Assembly (NCBI GenBank): GCA_963576565.1
Contig: OY755039.1
Location: 133,568,095 to 133,632,094 of the forward strand
Length of the DNA: 64,000 nt
From: Aspidapion aeneum
Lineage: Eukaryota > Arthropoda > Insecta > Coleoptera > Brentidae
Reading direction: 5' to 3'
The notes under the pieces are model-generated. The model saw only the letters and a list, made by a program, of their open reading frames with translations, had not been told where the DNA came from and searched no databases. A program made the position numbers and the translations under genes. Shown one piece after another: positions 11,353 through 22,186 of the stretch (position 1 is the first letter of the stretch; the number at the start of each line of letters is the position of its first letter).

Positions 11353-11939
11353 TTGGTTTATGCCTAAATTTATATCCTAAAACCTATTTTTAGTAAAGAT
11401 TTGTGAAATAAATAAATTGTTCATGACTATGGTAAAAATTAATTTTATTTTTAATAGCGCACGCCACTGTCTGCACCCCTCTACTCCTTTCCCGCAAATC
11501 GCAGTTTTGATGACGCGGTGCCACTTATATGCAATATAGACTATAGTTAAGTGAGTTTTAAATGATCGACTGTGCACAGGTTAGTTAATTAGAATTCTAG
11601 TAAAATCTCAAAAATATTTGGTGGAAAAGCCATGCAAGTCGCGATTTAAAATTCGTATAGAAAAGGCTCGAAACTAATGTGATTTTGACATTGATAAAAA
11701 TCTACTTAGAATTCACTTAAAAATAACGTAAAAACATTGCTGTTTTGATTTGATAATGGCGTTATTAGAACGACGTTTTTACCAACGTTTTTTTTTATAA
11801 CTTTAATGAATGACCTATTAAGCTTGTTTTCATATATGAAATAAACGTTTTTTTTTCAGCAGCTTTTATAATCAACGTTTTTTTTTTCTCACGCGTTTTT
11901 TACGTGTGAAACACGTGATTTTGCTTTGTGGGGAAGGGG
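11353..11939. other. No recognisable feature, several ACGTTTTTTT runs
   Basis: Noncoding and AT-rich, with repeated ACG-poly(T) motifs near 11780-11880 that recall the 3.2-4.1 kb repeat. Confidence 0.4.
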
Positions 11940-12199
11940 AATTAAAACTTTGGGTTTTTTATTTTTTTTTCTTATACCTCTATCATAGTTCCTATCAGTC
12001 TGCCAGAGCTCAGCTCTCTAGCGTTTCTGGAAGTGGATAATGTTACTTTTACACAAATTTACATGTATAGGAGATTGGAGTAAATTAAAGTTTTGGAGTT
12101 TTTCGATTTTTTGCAAGGGTTTGGTCATAATGTCTTCTTAATCTGCCAAATTTCAGGTTTGGCATATTCGACGTTTTTTAAAATTCCGTAACTACTTTT
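11940..12199 (-). repeat. Left half of an interspersed repeat interrupted by the composite insertion
   Basis: In reverse complement this matches the repeat at about 42130-42790: the block CCAGAAACGCTAGAGAGCTGAGCT, the phrase GACTGATAGGAACTATGAT and the final CGTAACTACTTT. The match resumes after 13848, so the 12200-13848 segment was inserted into it. Confidence 0.75.
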
Positions 12200-12446
12200 C
12201 AGCGTCGTAGCGTGCCTGAAGGGCCGAGGGGGGGGGGGGGGGCGACAGCTAAACAGGGCGCCCATCAAAAATCTTGCGACCAAAATAAAAACAAAAAAAA
12301 AAAGGTCATCATGTCTTTAGTTTTCTTTGCCGTTGCAGGCCCTGCTACTTAATAAAGCTTAGGGCGCTTCGGGCACCCATGGGGCGCCAGTACCCTCGAG
12401 GCGGGGGGACGACAAACCTCCCGTTCCTCCCCACGCTACGCCACTG
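12200..12446. mobile_element. hAT-type MITE family A, left copy of the composite
   Basis: It starts CAGCGTCGTAGCGTG and ends CACGCTACGCCACTG, imperfect inverted termini. It contains the G-run/GGCGACAGC start and the GGGCGC..TTGCGACC module shared by the copies at 43541, 45950 and 60692. No coding capacity. Confidence 0.85.
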
Positions 12447-12453
12447 CTATAGA

Positions 12454-13642
12454 GAGTTGCAGTATTGTGGGACTAATAATATGAACCACACCCTGAGTTA
12501 AGATTCGGAAAAACGTCATTTAGCGAAATTTAGGGTTAGGAAATTCCATAAGACCAAAATGACCAAAATTTCAAAAACTATACAGTTTGTCACCAAAAGC
12601 ACCGAGTTGCAGTATTGTGGGACCATAGAGATACGAAAAAACGACACCCTGAGTTAAGATTCGGAAAACGATATTTAGCGAAATTTAGGGTAGGGAATCC
12701 CATAAGACCAAAATGACCAAACTTTGAAAATTTATATTTCAAAAACTATACAGTTTATTAACAAAAGCACCGAGTTGCAGTATTGTGGGACCATAGAGAT
12801 ACCAAAATACCACACCCTGAGTTAAGATTCGGAAAAACATCATCAGCGAAAATTAGGGTAAGGAATCCCATAAGACCAAAATGACTAAACTTTGAAAATT
12901 CATATTTCAAAAACTATACAGTTTATCAACAAAAGCACCGAGTTGCAGTATTGTGGGACCATAGAGATACGATAAAACGACACCCTGAGTTAAGATTTGG
13001 AAAAACGTCATTTAGCGAAATTTAGGGTAGGAAATCCCATAAGACCAAAATGACCAAAATTTTAAAATTTATCTTTCAAAAACTATACAGTTTGTCAACA
13101 AAAGCACCGAGTTGCAGTATTGTGGGACCATAGAGATACCAAAAAACCACACCCTGAGTTAAGATTCGGAAAAACGTCATTTAGCGAAATATAGGGTAGG
13201 GAATCCCATAAGACCAAAATGACCAAACTTTGAAAATTCATGTTTCAAAAACTATACAGTTTACCAACAAAAGCACCGAGTTGCAGTATTGTGGGACCAT
13301 AGAGATACAATAAAACGACACCCTGAGTTAAGATTTGGAAAAACGTCATTTAGCGAAATTTAGGGTAGGAAATCCCATAAGACCAAAATGACCAAAATTT
13401 TAAAATTTATATTTCAAAAACTATACAGTTTGTCAACAAAAGCACCGAGCTGCAGTATTGTGGGACCATAGAAATACCAAAAAACCACACCCTGAGTTAA
13501 GATTCGGAAAAACGTCATTTAGCGAAATATAGGGTAGGGAATCCCATAAGACCAAAATGACCAAACTTTGAAAATTCATATTTCAAAAACTATATAGTTT
13601 ATCAACAAAAGCACCGAGTTGCAGTATTGTGGGACCATAGAG
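12454..13642. repeat. 169-bp satellite array with a dimeric higher-order pattern
   Basis: The marker GAGTTGCAG (one copy has GAGCTGCAG) recurs at 12454, 12604, 12772, 12940, 13109, 13278, 13447 and 13616, so spacing is 150 and then 168-169 bp. From 12772 onward units alternate between two types: type A has ATACCAAAA..CCACACCC, GATTCGG and TTTGAAAATTCAT; type B has ATACRATAAAACGACACCC, GATTTGG and TTTTAAAATTTAT. The pattern is a 338-bp dimer. No open frame is present. Confidence 0.92.
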
Positions 13643-13848
13643 CAGCGGCGTAGCGTGTCTGAAGGGGTGGGGGGGGGTCAGATAAACAGGGCGCCTACCA
13701 AAAAAAAATGTCTTTAGTTTCCTTTGCCGCCCTCTCAATTTCCCGTGCCGGCCCTGCTCCTTAATAAAGCTTAGGGCGCTTCGGGCACCCATGGCGCGCC
13801 AGTACACTCGGGGCGGGGGAGCGACAACCCCCCCCCCCTACGCCACTG
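13643..13848. mobile_element. hAT-type MITE family A, right copy of the composite
   Basis: It starts CAGCGGCGTAGCGTG and ends CTACGCCACTG. It is 206 bp, shorter than the left copy, with deletions in the middle. Confidence 0.85.
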
Positions 13849-13856
13849 CTACTTTA

Positions 13857-14120
13857 CTGCTTTATGGAAGGCCATGAAACTTAAACGGATTATATTATCA
13901 ACTCAATCAAGGTCTACGAATGCGCAAAGTTTGAGTTTCGTAGCTGATTTTGACGTAGAGTTATAGATTGGTCAAATATTGGCTGAAATATTTCAAGAAA
14001 ATGTGGTACAGCAATGTGCGCGAACTTGGCGGGGCACTGATGTGAATTTTTAAGAACTTTAAAAAAATATGTCATATCTCCTAGGTGTTTGCACTTGCGC
14101 AGTATAAATATTAAATAAAT
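13857..14120 (-). repeat. Right half of the interrupted interspersed repeat
   Basis: It continues the reverse-complement match to about 42160-42240 (TTTATGGAAG..CATGAAACTT, then ACTCAATCAAGGTCTACGA and GCAAAGTTTGAGTTTCGTAGCT), then loses similarity after about 13960. Confidence 0.7.
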
Positions 14121-15240
14121 GGATCCATGACGGATCTGACACCTACCTAGGTATCCATATTATCACACCTCAAGTGAAGCCATGATAATATATTAGCATA
14201 GGAAACAGTTTTCTGTAAATATCTTGGAAACTAAAGCTCCTACAAAGTTTTTGGTTATAACACGAATTATTGAGCAAAATATAGTCTACCACATTACGAA
14301 AACGGTGTATTGATACGATGCTCCGTTAAAAAGTTAGCATTTTTTAAAGTTTTTAATTGTCAAAAAACTGTCATTAGCATTAATGGATTTTGACCAAACT
14401 CTAATCAGCTCGTAAGACACTAATTTACCTAAAATTTTTATGAAAATCGGTTAAGCGGTTTAGGAGCTATCGTGTTACGGACAGAAATAATATACACACA
14501 CACACACACAGACAGACATCACGACGATATTGCTAGGATAGGTCAAAATACATCCAAATACAGTGAAACCTCTCCTTGCGGACACCTCTATTAAGCGGAC
14601 ACTCCCTCTAGGCGGACAAATTTGTTAGAACCAAGCTTTTGCCTATGTCTTTACATGTAAAATTCCCTCCTATAACCGGACACTCTAATACCCGGAGGCG
14701 GACAATTTTTTTGGTTAAAAAATTCTGAAACCTCTCTTAACCGGACGCGAACCTCTGAAAACGGGATGGAACGCTGCACGTCATGGGCAACAATGCACTC
14801 TGCAGCCGGGGAATTAACTCTTTTCGTTTTAATGCGGAGACGAAATACATCTGTCGTATTTACAACATTATTTGATTCGGCGCGACTCCTGTGTTTATTG
14901 TTTAGTTGGGTAATAATAGATCTCTTTGAAATGGCGCCTAGTAAAAAACTTCTTATTTTATGTGGAAAAATGGAAGTTGTTAACGTTTCGGAGACAGAAC
15001 GAAGCACGAAAGATTGCCGAAAAATTTAATATCGGAAAATGTCAAGCAGCGGAAATTGTTAATAAATATATATCAAAATTTCGCAGTTCCCTCTCTTAAG
15101 CGGACACCTCCAATAAGCGGACAAAATCGACGGAACCGTGAGTGTCCGCTTATGGGAGGTTTCACTGTAACACATTTTTGGAGTTATATCAAAAAAATTT
15201 TTTTTCGGAAATAATACTTTGGAATGTTAAAAAAAGGAAA
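14121..15240 (+). mobile_element. Repeat family C copy, split by a pogo-type element
   Basis: Family C has GGATCCATGACGGATCTG at the left, then GAAAATCGGTT..GGTTTAGGAGCTATCGTG, TTACGGACAGAAATA, a CA microsatellite, ATCACGACGATATTGCTAGG and an AACACATTTTCGGCG-like tail. Here the pogo element sits between CATCCAAA and the AACACATTTTTGG tail. Other copies lie at 40855-41097, 48880-49201 and 49225-49633. No coding capacity was seen; it is probably a nonautonomous DNA element. Confidence 0.7.
14561..15167 (+). mobile_element. pogo/Tigger-type element, 607 bp, both ends present
   Basis: Termini are CAGTGAAACCTC..GAGGTTTCACTG-type inverted repeats rich in GCGGACAC motifs. TA flanks both ends (14559-14560 and 15168-15169), the TcMar signature. 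Inside is a remnant of a CENP-B-type N-terminal helix-turn-helix region (AEKFNIGKCQAAEIVNKY in one frame), preceded by an ATG-led basic stretch MAPSKKLLIL in another. The DDD catalytic domain is absent. Paralogous family C copies without the insert have one TA at this position. Confidence 0.85.
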
Positions 15241-15589
15241 ATTTAAAAGTTATTAGATGTACTATCCGCCTTTAGAAACGCGGCAACAGTGCGTTTCAAA
15301 CTAATCATTTGATTTCTGTTTTGAAAGAAAATCACACCGCATCCTCAACATATTACCCTCTATAAATTTACTCGTGACACGTTACGTATTAAAATCGGTC
15401 CCGCCACCCGGAAAATAGCCTATAAGCACCTTCTCACATTGTGTCTTGGAGACTCTTAACCGTGATGGATTTCGGTATTTTTAAGGTCCATCCCAGCAAC
15501 GACGGAATGTAGTTTTCGCCAATTTACATAAATCTTTGATATATGAGTCGTAAAAGATCGACATAATGTAGGGACAGTGGCGAAGTCAT
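15241..15589. other. No recognisable feature
   Basis: AT-rich noncoding DNA; nothing identified. Confidence 0.4.
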
Positions 15590-15704
15590 TATTGGGATTT
15601 TTTGGACGGTTCTATGACCATCGAACTGTTTGATGGAACAGAACTAATAGGTCTGTTCCATCAAACAGTTCGATGGTCATAGAACCGTCCAAAAAATCCC
15701 AATA
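15590..15704. repeat. Perfect palindrome, 53-bp arms and 9-nt loop
   Basis: 15590-15642 is an exact reverse complement of 15652-15704, with a 9-nt loop. Each arm contains GGACGGTTCTATGACCATCG and TTTGATGGAACAGA. A related unpaired block (ACCGTTCTATAACCGTCC, then TTTGATGGAACG) lies at about 17520-17560, so the arm belongs to a dispersed repeat. A perfect hairpin of this length is unstable over time and suggests a recent origin or an assembly artefact. Confidence 0.9.
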
Positions 15705-16024
15705 CGCGCGCAATGTAGTAGGACTGTTTTAAAACGGTTTGGGTTAAATGGAAAGACCAAATAACTGTCCAAAAACCGAATGCTGTTCGATTTATTTCAA
15801 GCACGTGATCATATGCGAGAGAGTTAAATTCAAAATCACGTGACTAAAAGAAAGGGTAGGTTTGGCGTCTCGCTTAAAGATAAATCGAAGGCAACGTATG
15901 AATTCGAGAGCACGAAATTAAAGGTGCACACAGAAAGGATTACACAATTACATAGGATTATCATAATATATTTTTAATTTTAGTTCTTTAAAATGCAGAT
16001 AAAATTACATGAATTTAATTTATA
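15705..16024. other. No recognisable feature
   Basis: Noncoding sequence with GGACTGTTTTAAAACGG and related motifs; nothing assigned. Confidence 0.4.
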
Positions 16025-16552
16025 CAGGGTGTAACTAAATAAGTGTAAAACATTTAAGGGGATGATTCCTCATCGAAAAAAGGATAGGATCTTTCATATA
16101 AAGAAACTTTATTGGAGCATCCCTTGTTAAGTTACCGCCCCTTAAAGGCGGTACATAATATTTATGATGATGTATCTCTGTAGTTGTTCGTGAAATAATT
16201 TTTTGCTGCGAACTGGTTTATTTTGGGCAAAAAATCCAAGAGACATTTTTTATTTACAATGAAACAGGCTATCGGAAATACATTTTTACATGGAAAACAA
16301 ATAATAAGACAAAAAATTACATTGGAAATAAATTTTAGGGGTTGCGTTTTCCACCCCTAACAACCATGGGGTAAACCAAATTCATTACGGGCTAAGTGTC
16401 TTTTTGGTGGTAGAAAATTTTATGTACCCCCTTTAAGGGGCTGTATCTTAACAAGGGATGCTTCAATAAAGTTTCTTTATATGAAATATCCTATTTTTTT
16501 CTTATGAGGAATCACCCCCTTAAATGTTTTACACTTATTTAGTTACACTCTG
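16025..16552. mobile_element. Tc1/mariner-like MITE, TIRs about 135 bp
   Basis: It begins CAGGGTGTAACTAAATAAGTG and ends with the reverse complement of CAGAGTGTAACTAAATAAGTG. TA flanks both ends. The terminal repeats stay alignable for about 135 bp (TCATATAAAGAAACTTTATTG, CATCCCTTGTTAAG). The 260-bp interior is noncoding. Confidence 0.85.
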
Positions 16553-17858
16553 TATTCACAAACTATAAACCACTACAGACTGCCTAATAAACTAAATATA
16601 CCGAAAATTAAAACGAACTTGCATTAGCACATATTTTTGGGCGAAACTTGTGAAAATATATTTATTTTTTCTAATATCACAAGTTTTATGTGAAATTTAT
16701 ATTTATTTGTATTTTCTAATTTGATTTTTATAAAATATTTGTGAAATTACCTACATATAGAAAGCCTTAATATTCACAAGGTATTTGCGATTTTATTCAT
16801 TTTTAGGAAATAGAGATCGTGATACTTCTAAGAAGTTAGGAAAATCACATTTTGTAGCTTGTACTTTAGTAATGACCTTAATGTCGATGCCTTAAAGCGA
16901 AGTCGTTTGTTCTTCCGCCAAATCTGGTGTAAAATTTTACTTCCGGTGTTATCCTTCTTCTTTTAGCTTTTAGTTCACAGGTCACCGGGATTTGGTTGCG
17001 ATCGGGGTAAACCGTTATGTTTCTATTCCTATCCAATCACCTGCTAAACTAGTTTTTCTTTTTCTAAGCAAGGCACCCTATGGTCAGTATAGCTTTTTTT
17101 CATGTGGTATACCTACACGATCCGCAGTCCCGTAGTAATAAAACTTAAGAGGCTCTTGCAAAAAAATCAACAGATGCTGCATTTTTTTTTTGTAAATTTA
17201 AAAAATATTTGTATATTTACGTGGCTTCCCCGTATATTTGTATATTTTGACAAAAATTTAAATTTTTTGGGTTATTCACTGTTTTTTTAATTTTCTCAGA
17301 CAAATGTAAGTTTAATGTAATTTTATGGTATATTATTATCTCAGGTGATGTAAACTAGAAATGTGTGTGTTTTACATACAATTTTTCCGCGCCTTCTAAT
17401 GCGCCTGTGTGCAATTATTGTCTTTCAGAGGACTGTGAAACCAGTTTAGGTTGCTTGATGGAACGGAAAACTGACTGTCCCATAACAGTACAACGTCGAC
17501 CTAGAACGCAAACAGGATTTTTCGTACCGTTCTATAACCGTCCCACGCTTTGATGGAACGAAACTATAGAATTTTGCAGAGTGCGTTCTGAAATTTTTCA
17601 GGTTAATCGCAAGACCACCATTAAACTGAGGACACTATGGCACGCATAGTTTATTTTAAATGCAGGGACGGCTGCTCTTTGGCTTCGCGCCCCTCCTCAG
17701 AAAATATCAAAAAATAAAATCCTAATTAAAGTACTATTTATTAAATGTTTTGCTTATTCTGCAATTTTTCCTTTCGCCTCAACGCATACCATGAATGAAA
17801 TCACAGTAGACCAACAGTCCGTACACTGTGAATTAAATTTATCTCCGACTGCCTACAC
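16553..17858. other. No gene; relic of the palindrome-arm repeat at about 17440-17570
   Basis: AT-rich DNA. Apart from the CCGTTCTATAACCGTCC/TTTGATGGAACG block related to the palindrome at 15590, nothing was recognised. Confidence 0.45.
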
Positions 17859-18299
17859 CAGTGTTGCCAAATTGTAACAAGAAAATTTGTGAAAATTTTA
17901 TATTAAAAATCGTGAGAAATCGTCAGATTTTAAAAAGTCTTAAAAAGAGATCAAAATAGAGAAAGAATATATAAAAGTTTATAAAAAGCAAAAAGAAATT
18001 TATATTTATATGTATTACATAAAACCAGAGAAGATATAACATCTAAAGAACCTTCGCCAAATCGCTCAATCGCGAGCCCAGTTAAACTTTGCCAGAAGAA
18101 GAGGGCTCTGCGATCGTTTCCTTGCGAGTTTGAATTCACAATGAGAACTCGGCTTTCGCGCCACGTTTCGTCAGTGGCGGAGGCATGCAAGGCTCCTGTT
18201 CAAATACACTATTAAGGTGACCATGTTTTAAACGATTTTTATTAACTTCACAGAGCCTGGCGATGTCTGTCATCAAATCTAGCGATTTATTTTTGACAC

Positions 18300-19480
18300 A
18301 CTTCCGGTGAACCGATTTTAATGAAATTTAGCAAAGTAGTGTAGGTCCGATGACGATACAATACTATGAAAACAGATGGGTGGTAGAAGGTGGTTAAAGG
18401 GTGTAAAAGGGATAAATCCATAACTTTGAAACCAAATCAGATATGACCATGCGGTTTTCAGATTTATGATTTGGTGTAATGATAATACAATTTTATTTAA
18501 AAATATCGGAAATACGGTGGTAGGTGAGTGGTGTAAGGGAGGGCAATTCAGAACTTTGAAACCAAAACAGATACAAACATGCGGTTTTCAGATGTATGAT
18601 TTGATCGGGTGACAATACAATTTTATGAACAAAAATCGGAAGTAGGGAGTGGTAAGGGGTAAGGGCTGTAAAGGGGGTAAATTTAGAACTTTGTAAAAAT
18701 ACAAATAAAAACATGCCAATAAAATCTATATGTTTGTGGCGGATTCATTTTACAAACACAACTTTTTCTGGGTATTACGCCACTAGTAAGAAAAAATTAC
18801 TTTAAAAAATTATAAAAAACCACTGCGTTTCTCCTAGAAAAATAAAAATCACTAATTTGTCAGTGGCTTTCTATAAAAATAAATAGTTGCCTAGTAAAAC
18901 CTAAACCACTTATCTTTTAATTGAATTTGAATACGATTGCCAAAATATAAATAAAAAGCTTGAAAACGATTGTAGATTGGCAATCGAAACGTAGCGTATT
19001 CAAATTCAATTAAAAGATAAGTGGTTTAGGTTTTACTAGGCAACTATTTATTTTTATAGAAAGCCACTGACAAATTAGTGATTTTTATTTTTCTAGGAGA
19101 AACGCAGTGGTTTTTTATAATTTTTTAAAGTAATTTTTCCTTACTAGTGGCGTAATACCCAGAAAAAGTTGTGTTTGTAAAAACATGCCGTTTTCAGATT
19201 TATGATTTGTTCTGGTGACAATATAATTTTATGACAAAAAAACGGCTGTAAAGGGGGTAAATTCATAACTAATAATCAAAACAGACACGAATATGCGATT
19301 TTTAGTTTTATGATTTGATCTAGTGACAATCCAATTTTATGAAAAAAAAACGGAATAAACTGGTTGGTGAGAAGTGTAAAGAGGTAAATTCTGACCTTTG
19401 ATATTTAAATAAATACGAACATGCGGTTTTCAGATTTATGTTTTGTTCTGCTGACAATACTATTTTATGAAAGAAACGGA
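18300..19480. repeat. About 110-137-bp tandem array, split by a palindromic element
   Basis: Units carry CATGCGGTTTTCAGATTTATGATTTG, a GTGACAATACAATTTTATGA block and GTAAAGGGGGTAAATTC. Unit marks lie near 18450, 18575, 18712/19184, 19290 and 19420, with an earlier partial unit from 18300. Copies are about 80-90% alike by eye. Confidence 0.75.
18718..19178. mobile_element. Foldback element with 188-bp arms
   Basis: 18748-18935 pairs with 18995-19182, nearly perfectly (one mismatch seen, AGTAAGAAAAA against AGTAAGGAAAA); the loop is 59 nt. The loop repeats CGATTGCCA/TGGCAATCG in miniature. AAAAACATGCC stands at 18707-18717 and 19179-19189, so an 11-bp target duplication of the surrounding tandem array is likely. 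The left side has about 30 extra bases outside the arm. Confidence 0.85.
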
Positions 19481-21599
19481 GGTATCGCATGATAAACTAA
19501 GGATTGAGGAATGGGATTGTATAAAATTGACAGAAAAGAAACCTTGTAATTATGAGGCACTACTAGAAATGGAAAGGCTGTGAAAGCCATAATTATCCAT
19601 CTTGCATACTTCGGTTTTTTTCATAAAAAATTTTTTTTTAAATAATATAAATCTATATTTTTAGTTAAACGATTTTTTTCGAAAATTGTACTAAAAAGTA
19701 AAAAATACCTTACAAGATTTCTGTTGACACATTATATATTTTTAAGTTCAATGCAAAGTCGGGGAAAATTATTAAAGATATTGACACCCATCAATTCCAC
19801 GTTCGGGATAAAAATGTGGCGCGTATACATCTCAATTTGATCTTTAATAATCGCGCCACGATTTTAAAAATATTTAAGGTACCAGTAGCAATCTAGCAAA
19901 TTATTTTTATTTTTTTTGTGAAATTTTATAATAAAATCGTTTAACTAAAAAAAATATATATATTTATTTTATTGCAAAAAATCATGGCATTTTACTAAAT
20001 CTCACCACATTAATTTTAGACCGATCAAAATAAAGTTTTTTACTCGGAGGAAGTTTTCAGAGAAAAGATAAAATAAAAACTGTCATGCAGTACATATTAA
20101 TTACCACAATAAACATACTTCCTTAAACTCTAACATACCTACTTATATAGCGTGCGTCTCACATAAAAGTAACTACAGGGGGTCTTGTTAACTAGGAGAA
20201 AATTAGCGTCATTCCAAGGCCAGTGAAATGCTCTGTTAAAACTAAAAATATCTACAAATGTTTTCAAAATATCGAGCAAAAACTAAAAATTGTTTTTCTT
20301 ATTAATTATTCATTTAAAAATTTCCAACTGCGGTGGCAAAAATATTAAAAACTAACCAAAATGTTAACAATTGATACCATTTTTACCGAAGATTTAAATT
20401 TTTTTTTATAATTTTCTCTTGCGGCATCAAGTTTTTCAGTTTTTACCAAAATGTTTTTTCGCAGTGCCATGTGTCATAAAATTTTCGCTACGCCATTTCT
20501 TTTCAATTTTTTTTCTATAAGGGCGAAACAATTAACTCTTAACACTTAATAGATCCATCAGATCTTGGACCCCCGTTAGAATAAGCTTTCGAGCTACCCA
20601 CGAAAAAATACGAGAGAAACGAGCCCATTTTTACCCGTGTAGCTACGAAAACTTGTTGGGTGTATATAAAGTTAAACGTATATTGCTAAGCTTCTTTATT
20701 TTTCGCATTATTCTTTTGCAAAATGGCCATCATCCTCCATTTTGCATTTTGAGATGGCGGACACAAAAAATATATTTATTTAAATCTCTGATTAATTCTC
20801 TGGCAAGTGCAGTTTGTCCCATTAAAATCGATGGTATAATTCAAATGTTATAATGAAAAAAAAATTCCGTTTTTTTTGACCCACCCAGTTGTTTAAAAAA
20901 ACAAGTTCTAAACCTAGAATGTTTGTTGCAAATATCGCTCCTACCGTCTGTTTCATAAGGGCGTAAAACGTTTTTAGCTCCTTTTAAATTTAGGTAATAG
21001 CCTTAACGCCTTTCTGGCTTAAAACCGTGGATATATTTTTTTTGTAAATTTAGTAAATTTTTGTCTCCCAGTAAATATTAACATAACCATAAAAATATAC
21101 GACATTTCTCAAATTTTCATAAAAATCCAAAAAATGGTTATAAAACTAATGACCTTTTAAAAATTTAAATTTAACTTTTTCTGTTAATTTGCAATTGCCT
21201 TCGCTCTGGGTTTATTTTCACGGATCACCCAAATATTATAAAACAGAAAATTAAATCGACCTGGGTAGGTAGGTATTTATTATTCAGTCTACCTACTCAA
21301 ATATTACGCGTTTCGCTTGACCTTCGACCGGCCGCATTCGCGTTGACGACAGCCGACGTTAACACCCGATGACACCCGATTCAATTTTTGTTTTGCACGC
21401 GCGCCTATGGTCTTTCGTTAAAGACTCGATCACGCGGCTTACCTACTTCTTTATAAATTAAATTTGAATAAGATATGTATACGATATTCACGTTATAATA
21501 AGGGCTCGAGATTTTCTACATGCGTTGTCCTTCTTGTCCAGTTATTTCTTCGATGATAAAACCAAACACATTTTAAAAAGCTGAAAAACTGTAGAGATA
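19481..21599. other. Noncoding interior of the hAT element
   Basis: AT-rich. A short inverted pair (TTAGTTAAACGATTTT near 19660, AAAATCGTTTAACTAA near 19935) and a GTGGCGCG/CGCGCCAC pair near 19820-19858 suggest a further small TIR insertion. No transposase catalytic motif was found. Confidence 0.4.
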
Positions 21600-21840
21600 A
21601 TAATGTTTCATAGCTAACATAGTTAGTCAGAGTCGGAATCGCTCGATCATCATTTTTATTTAAATTTACTTCTTTAGTTCCTAGTTTTGCATGTATCATA
21701 GCATGTATCCATTTCCATTCCTTTTCTCAGTCAGTTTTATATTTTTGTTGATACGAGACTTTTGTCTTTTGATGAGACAGGGATTCGGATTTATGAACAG
21801 ATTCTTCACTATCACTACTATCAGACACATTCAGAGACCA
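21600..21840 (-). pseudogene. hAT transposase N-terminal remnant
   Basis: On the minus strand the sequence reads an acidic serine stretch (NVSDSSDSEESVHKSES), then KVSYQQKYKTD, an in-frame stop, EKEWKWIHA and CKLC-less basic sequence. The order (acidic head, then Y..K[YF]..+WE..W.W) resembles the start of BED/ZMYM-associated hAT transposases. The tryptophan expected at the stop position and the zinc ligands are missing. Family assignment rests on motif memory plus the hAT ends of the surrounding element. Confidence 0.4.
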
Positions 21841-22186
21841 CAATATGAACTAACTGCAAACAAAAGCACCTGCCTAATCGGTGAAACTATTTTGAAACAA
21901 ATAACTACTGAACTGAACTTATCCAGCAAGGTTCGAAGTTCGGGACTTCCCCGAATTTCAATGCAATGAAAATAATCCAGTAGAGTAGCAGCGAGAGTCT
22001 GAACGCTTAACCTGTTATATTTGTGACGTTGGTTATGAATAAAAAAATACATTTTTTTTTGAAGATTTTTATTAAAATTTGACGTAAATACAAAAATCGT
22101 GAGAAACGCTACGTAATTCTTGAAATCGTAAGATACTTTCCAAAATCGTGTAATCTCACGATTAATCGTGAGTTTTGGCAACACTG

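Larger units (their letters stand above)
12200..13848. mobile_element. Composite hAT-type insertion: MITE, satellite array, MITE
   Basis: Two MITE copies in the same orientation (12200-12446 and 13643-13848) enclose a 1.2-kb satellite array. The outside is flanked by CTACTTTT (12192-12199) and CTACTTTA (13849-13856), an 8-bp duplication with one mismatch. The paralogous sequence at about 42230-42260 (reverse complement) has one copy of CTACTTTA and no insert. The inner flanks are CTATAGAG and CCATAGAG, and the latter occurs in nearly every satellite unit. The simplest reading is that a MITE entered a satellite array, unit duplication produced two copies, and the outer ends then moved together with their cargo. 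Confidence 0.7.
17859..22186 (-). mobile_element. Decayed hAT element, 4.3 kb
   Basis: The ends are perfect 13-bp inverted repeats, CAGTGTTGCCAAA at 17859 and its complement ending at 22186. The flanks are GCCTACAC and GCCTACTC, an 8-bp duplication with one mismatch, as hAT elements make. Subterminal ATCGTGAGAAA motifs occur near both ends. A transposase N-terminal remnant reads leftward near the right end, so the minus strand is the coding strand. The rest is noncoding or filled by a tandem array and a foldback element. Confidence 0.65.

Noticed and set aside
14651..15029. 118- and 87-codon overlapping frames
   Set aside because: They lie on opposite strands of a 607-bp pogo-type element; only a short transposase-head remnant has family resemblance.
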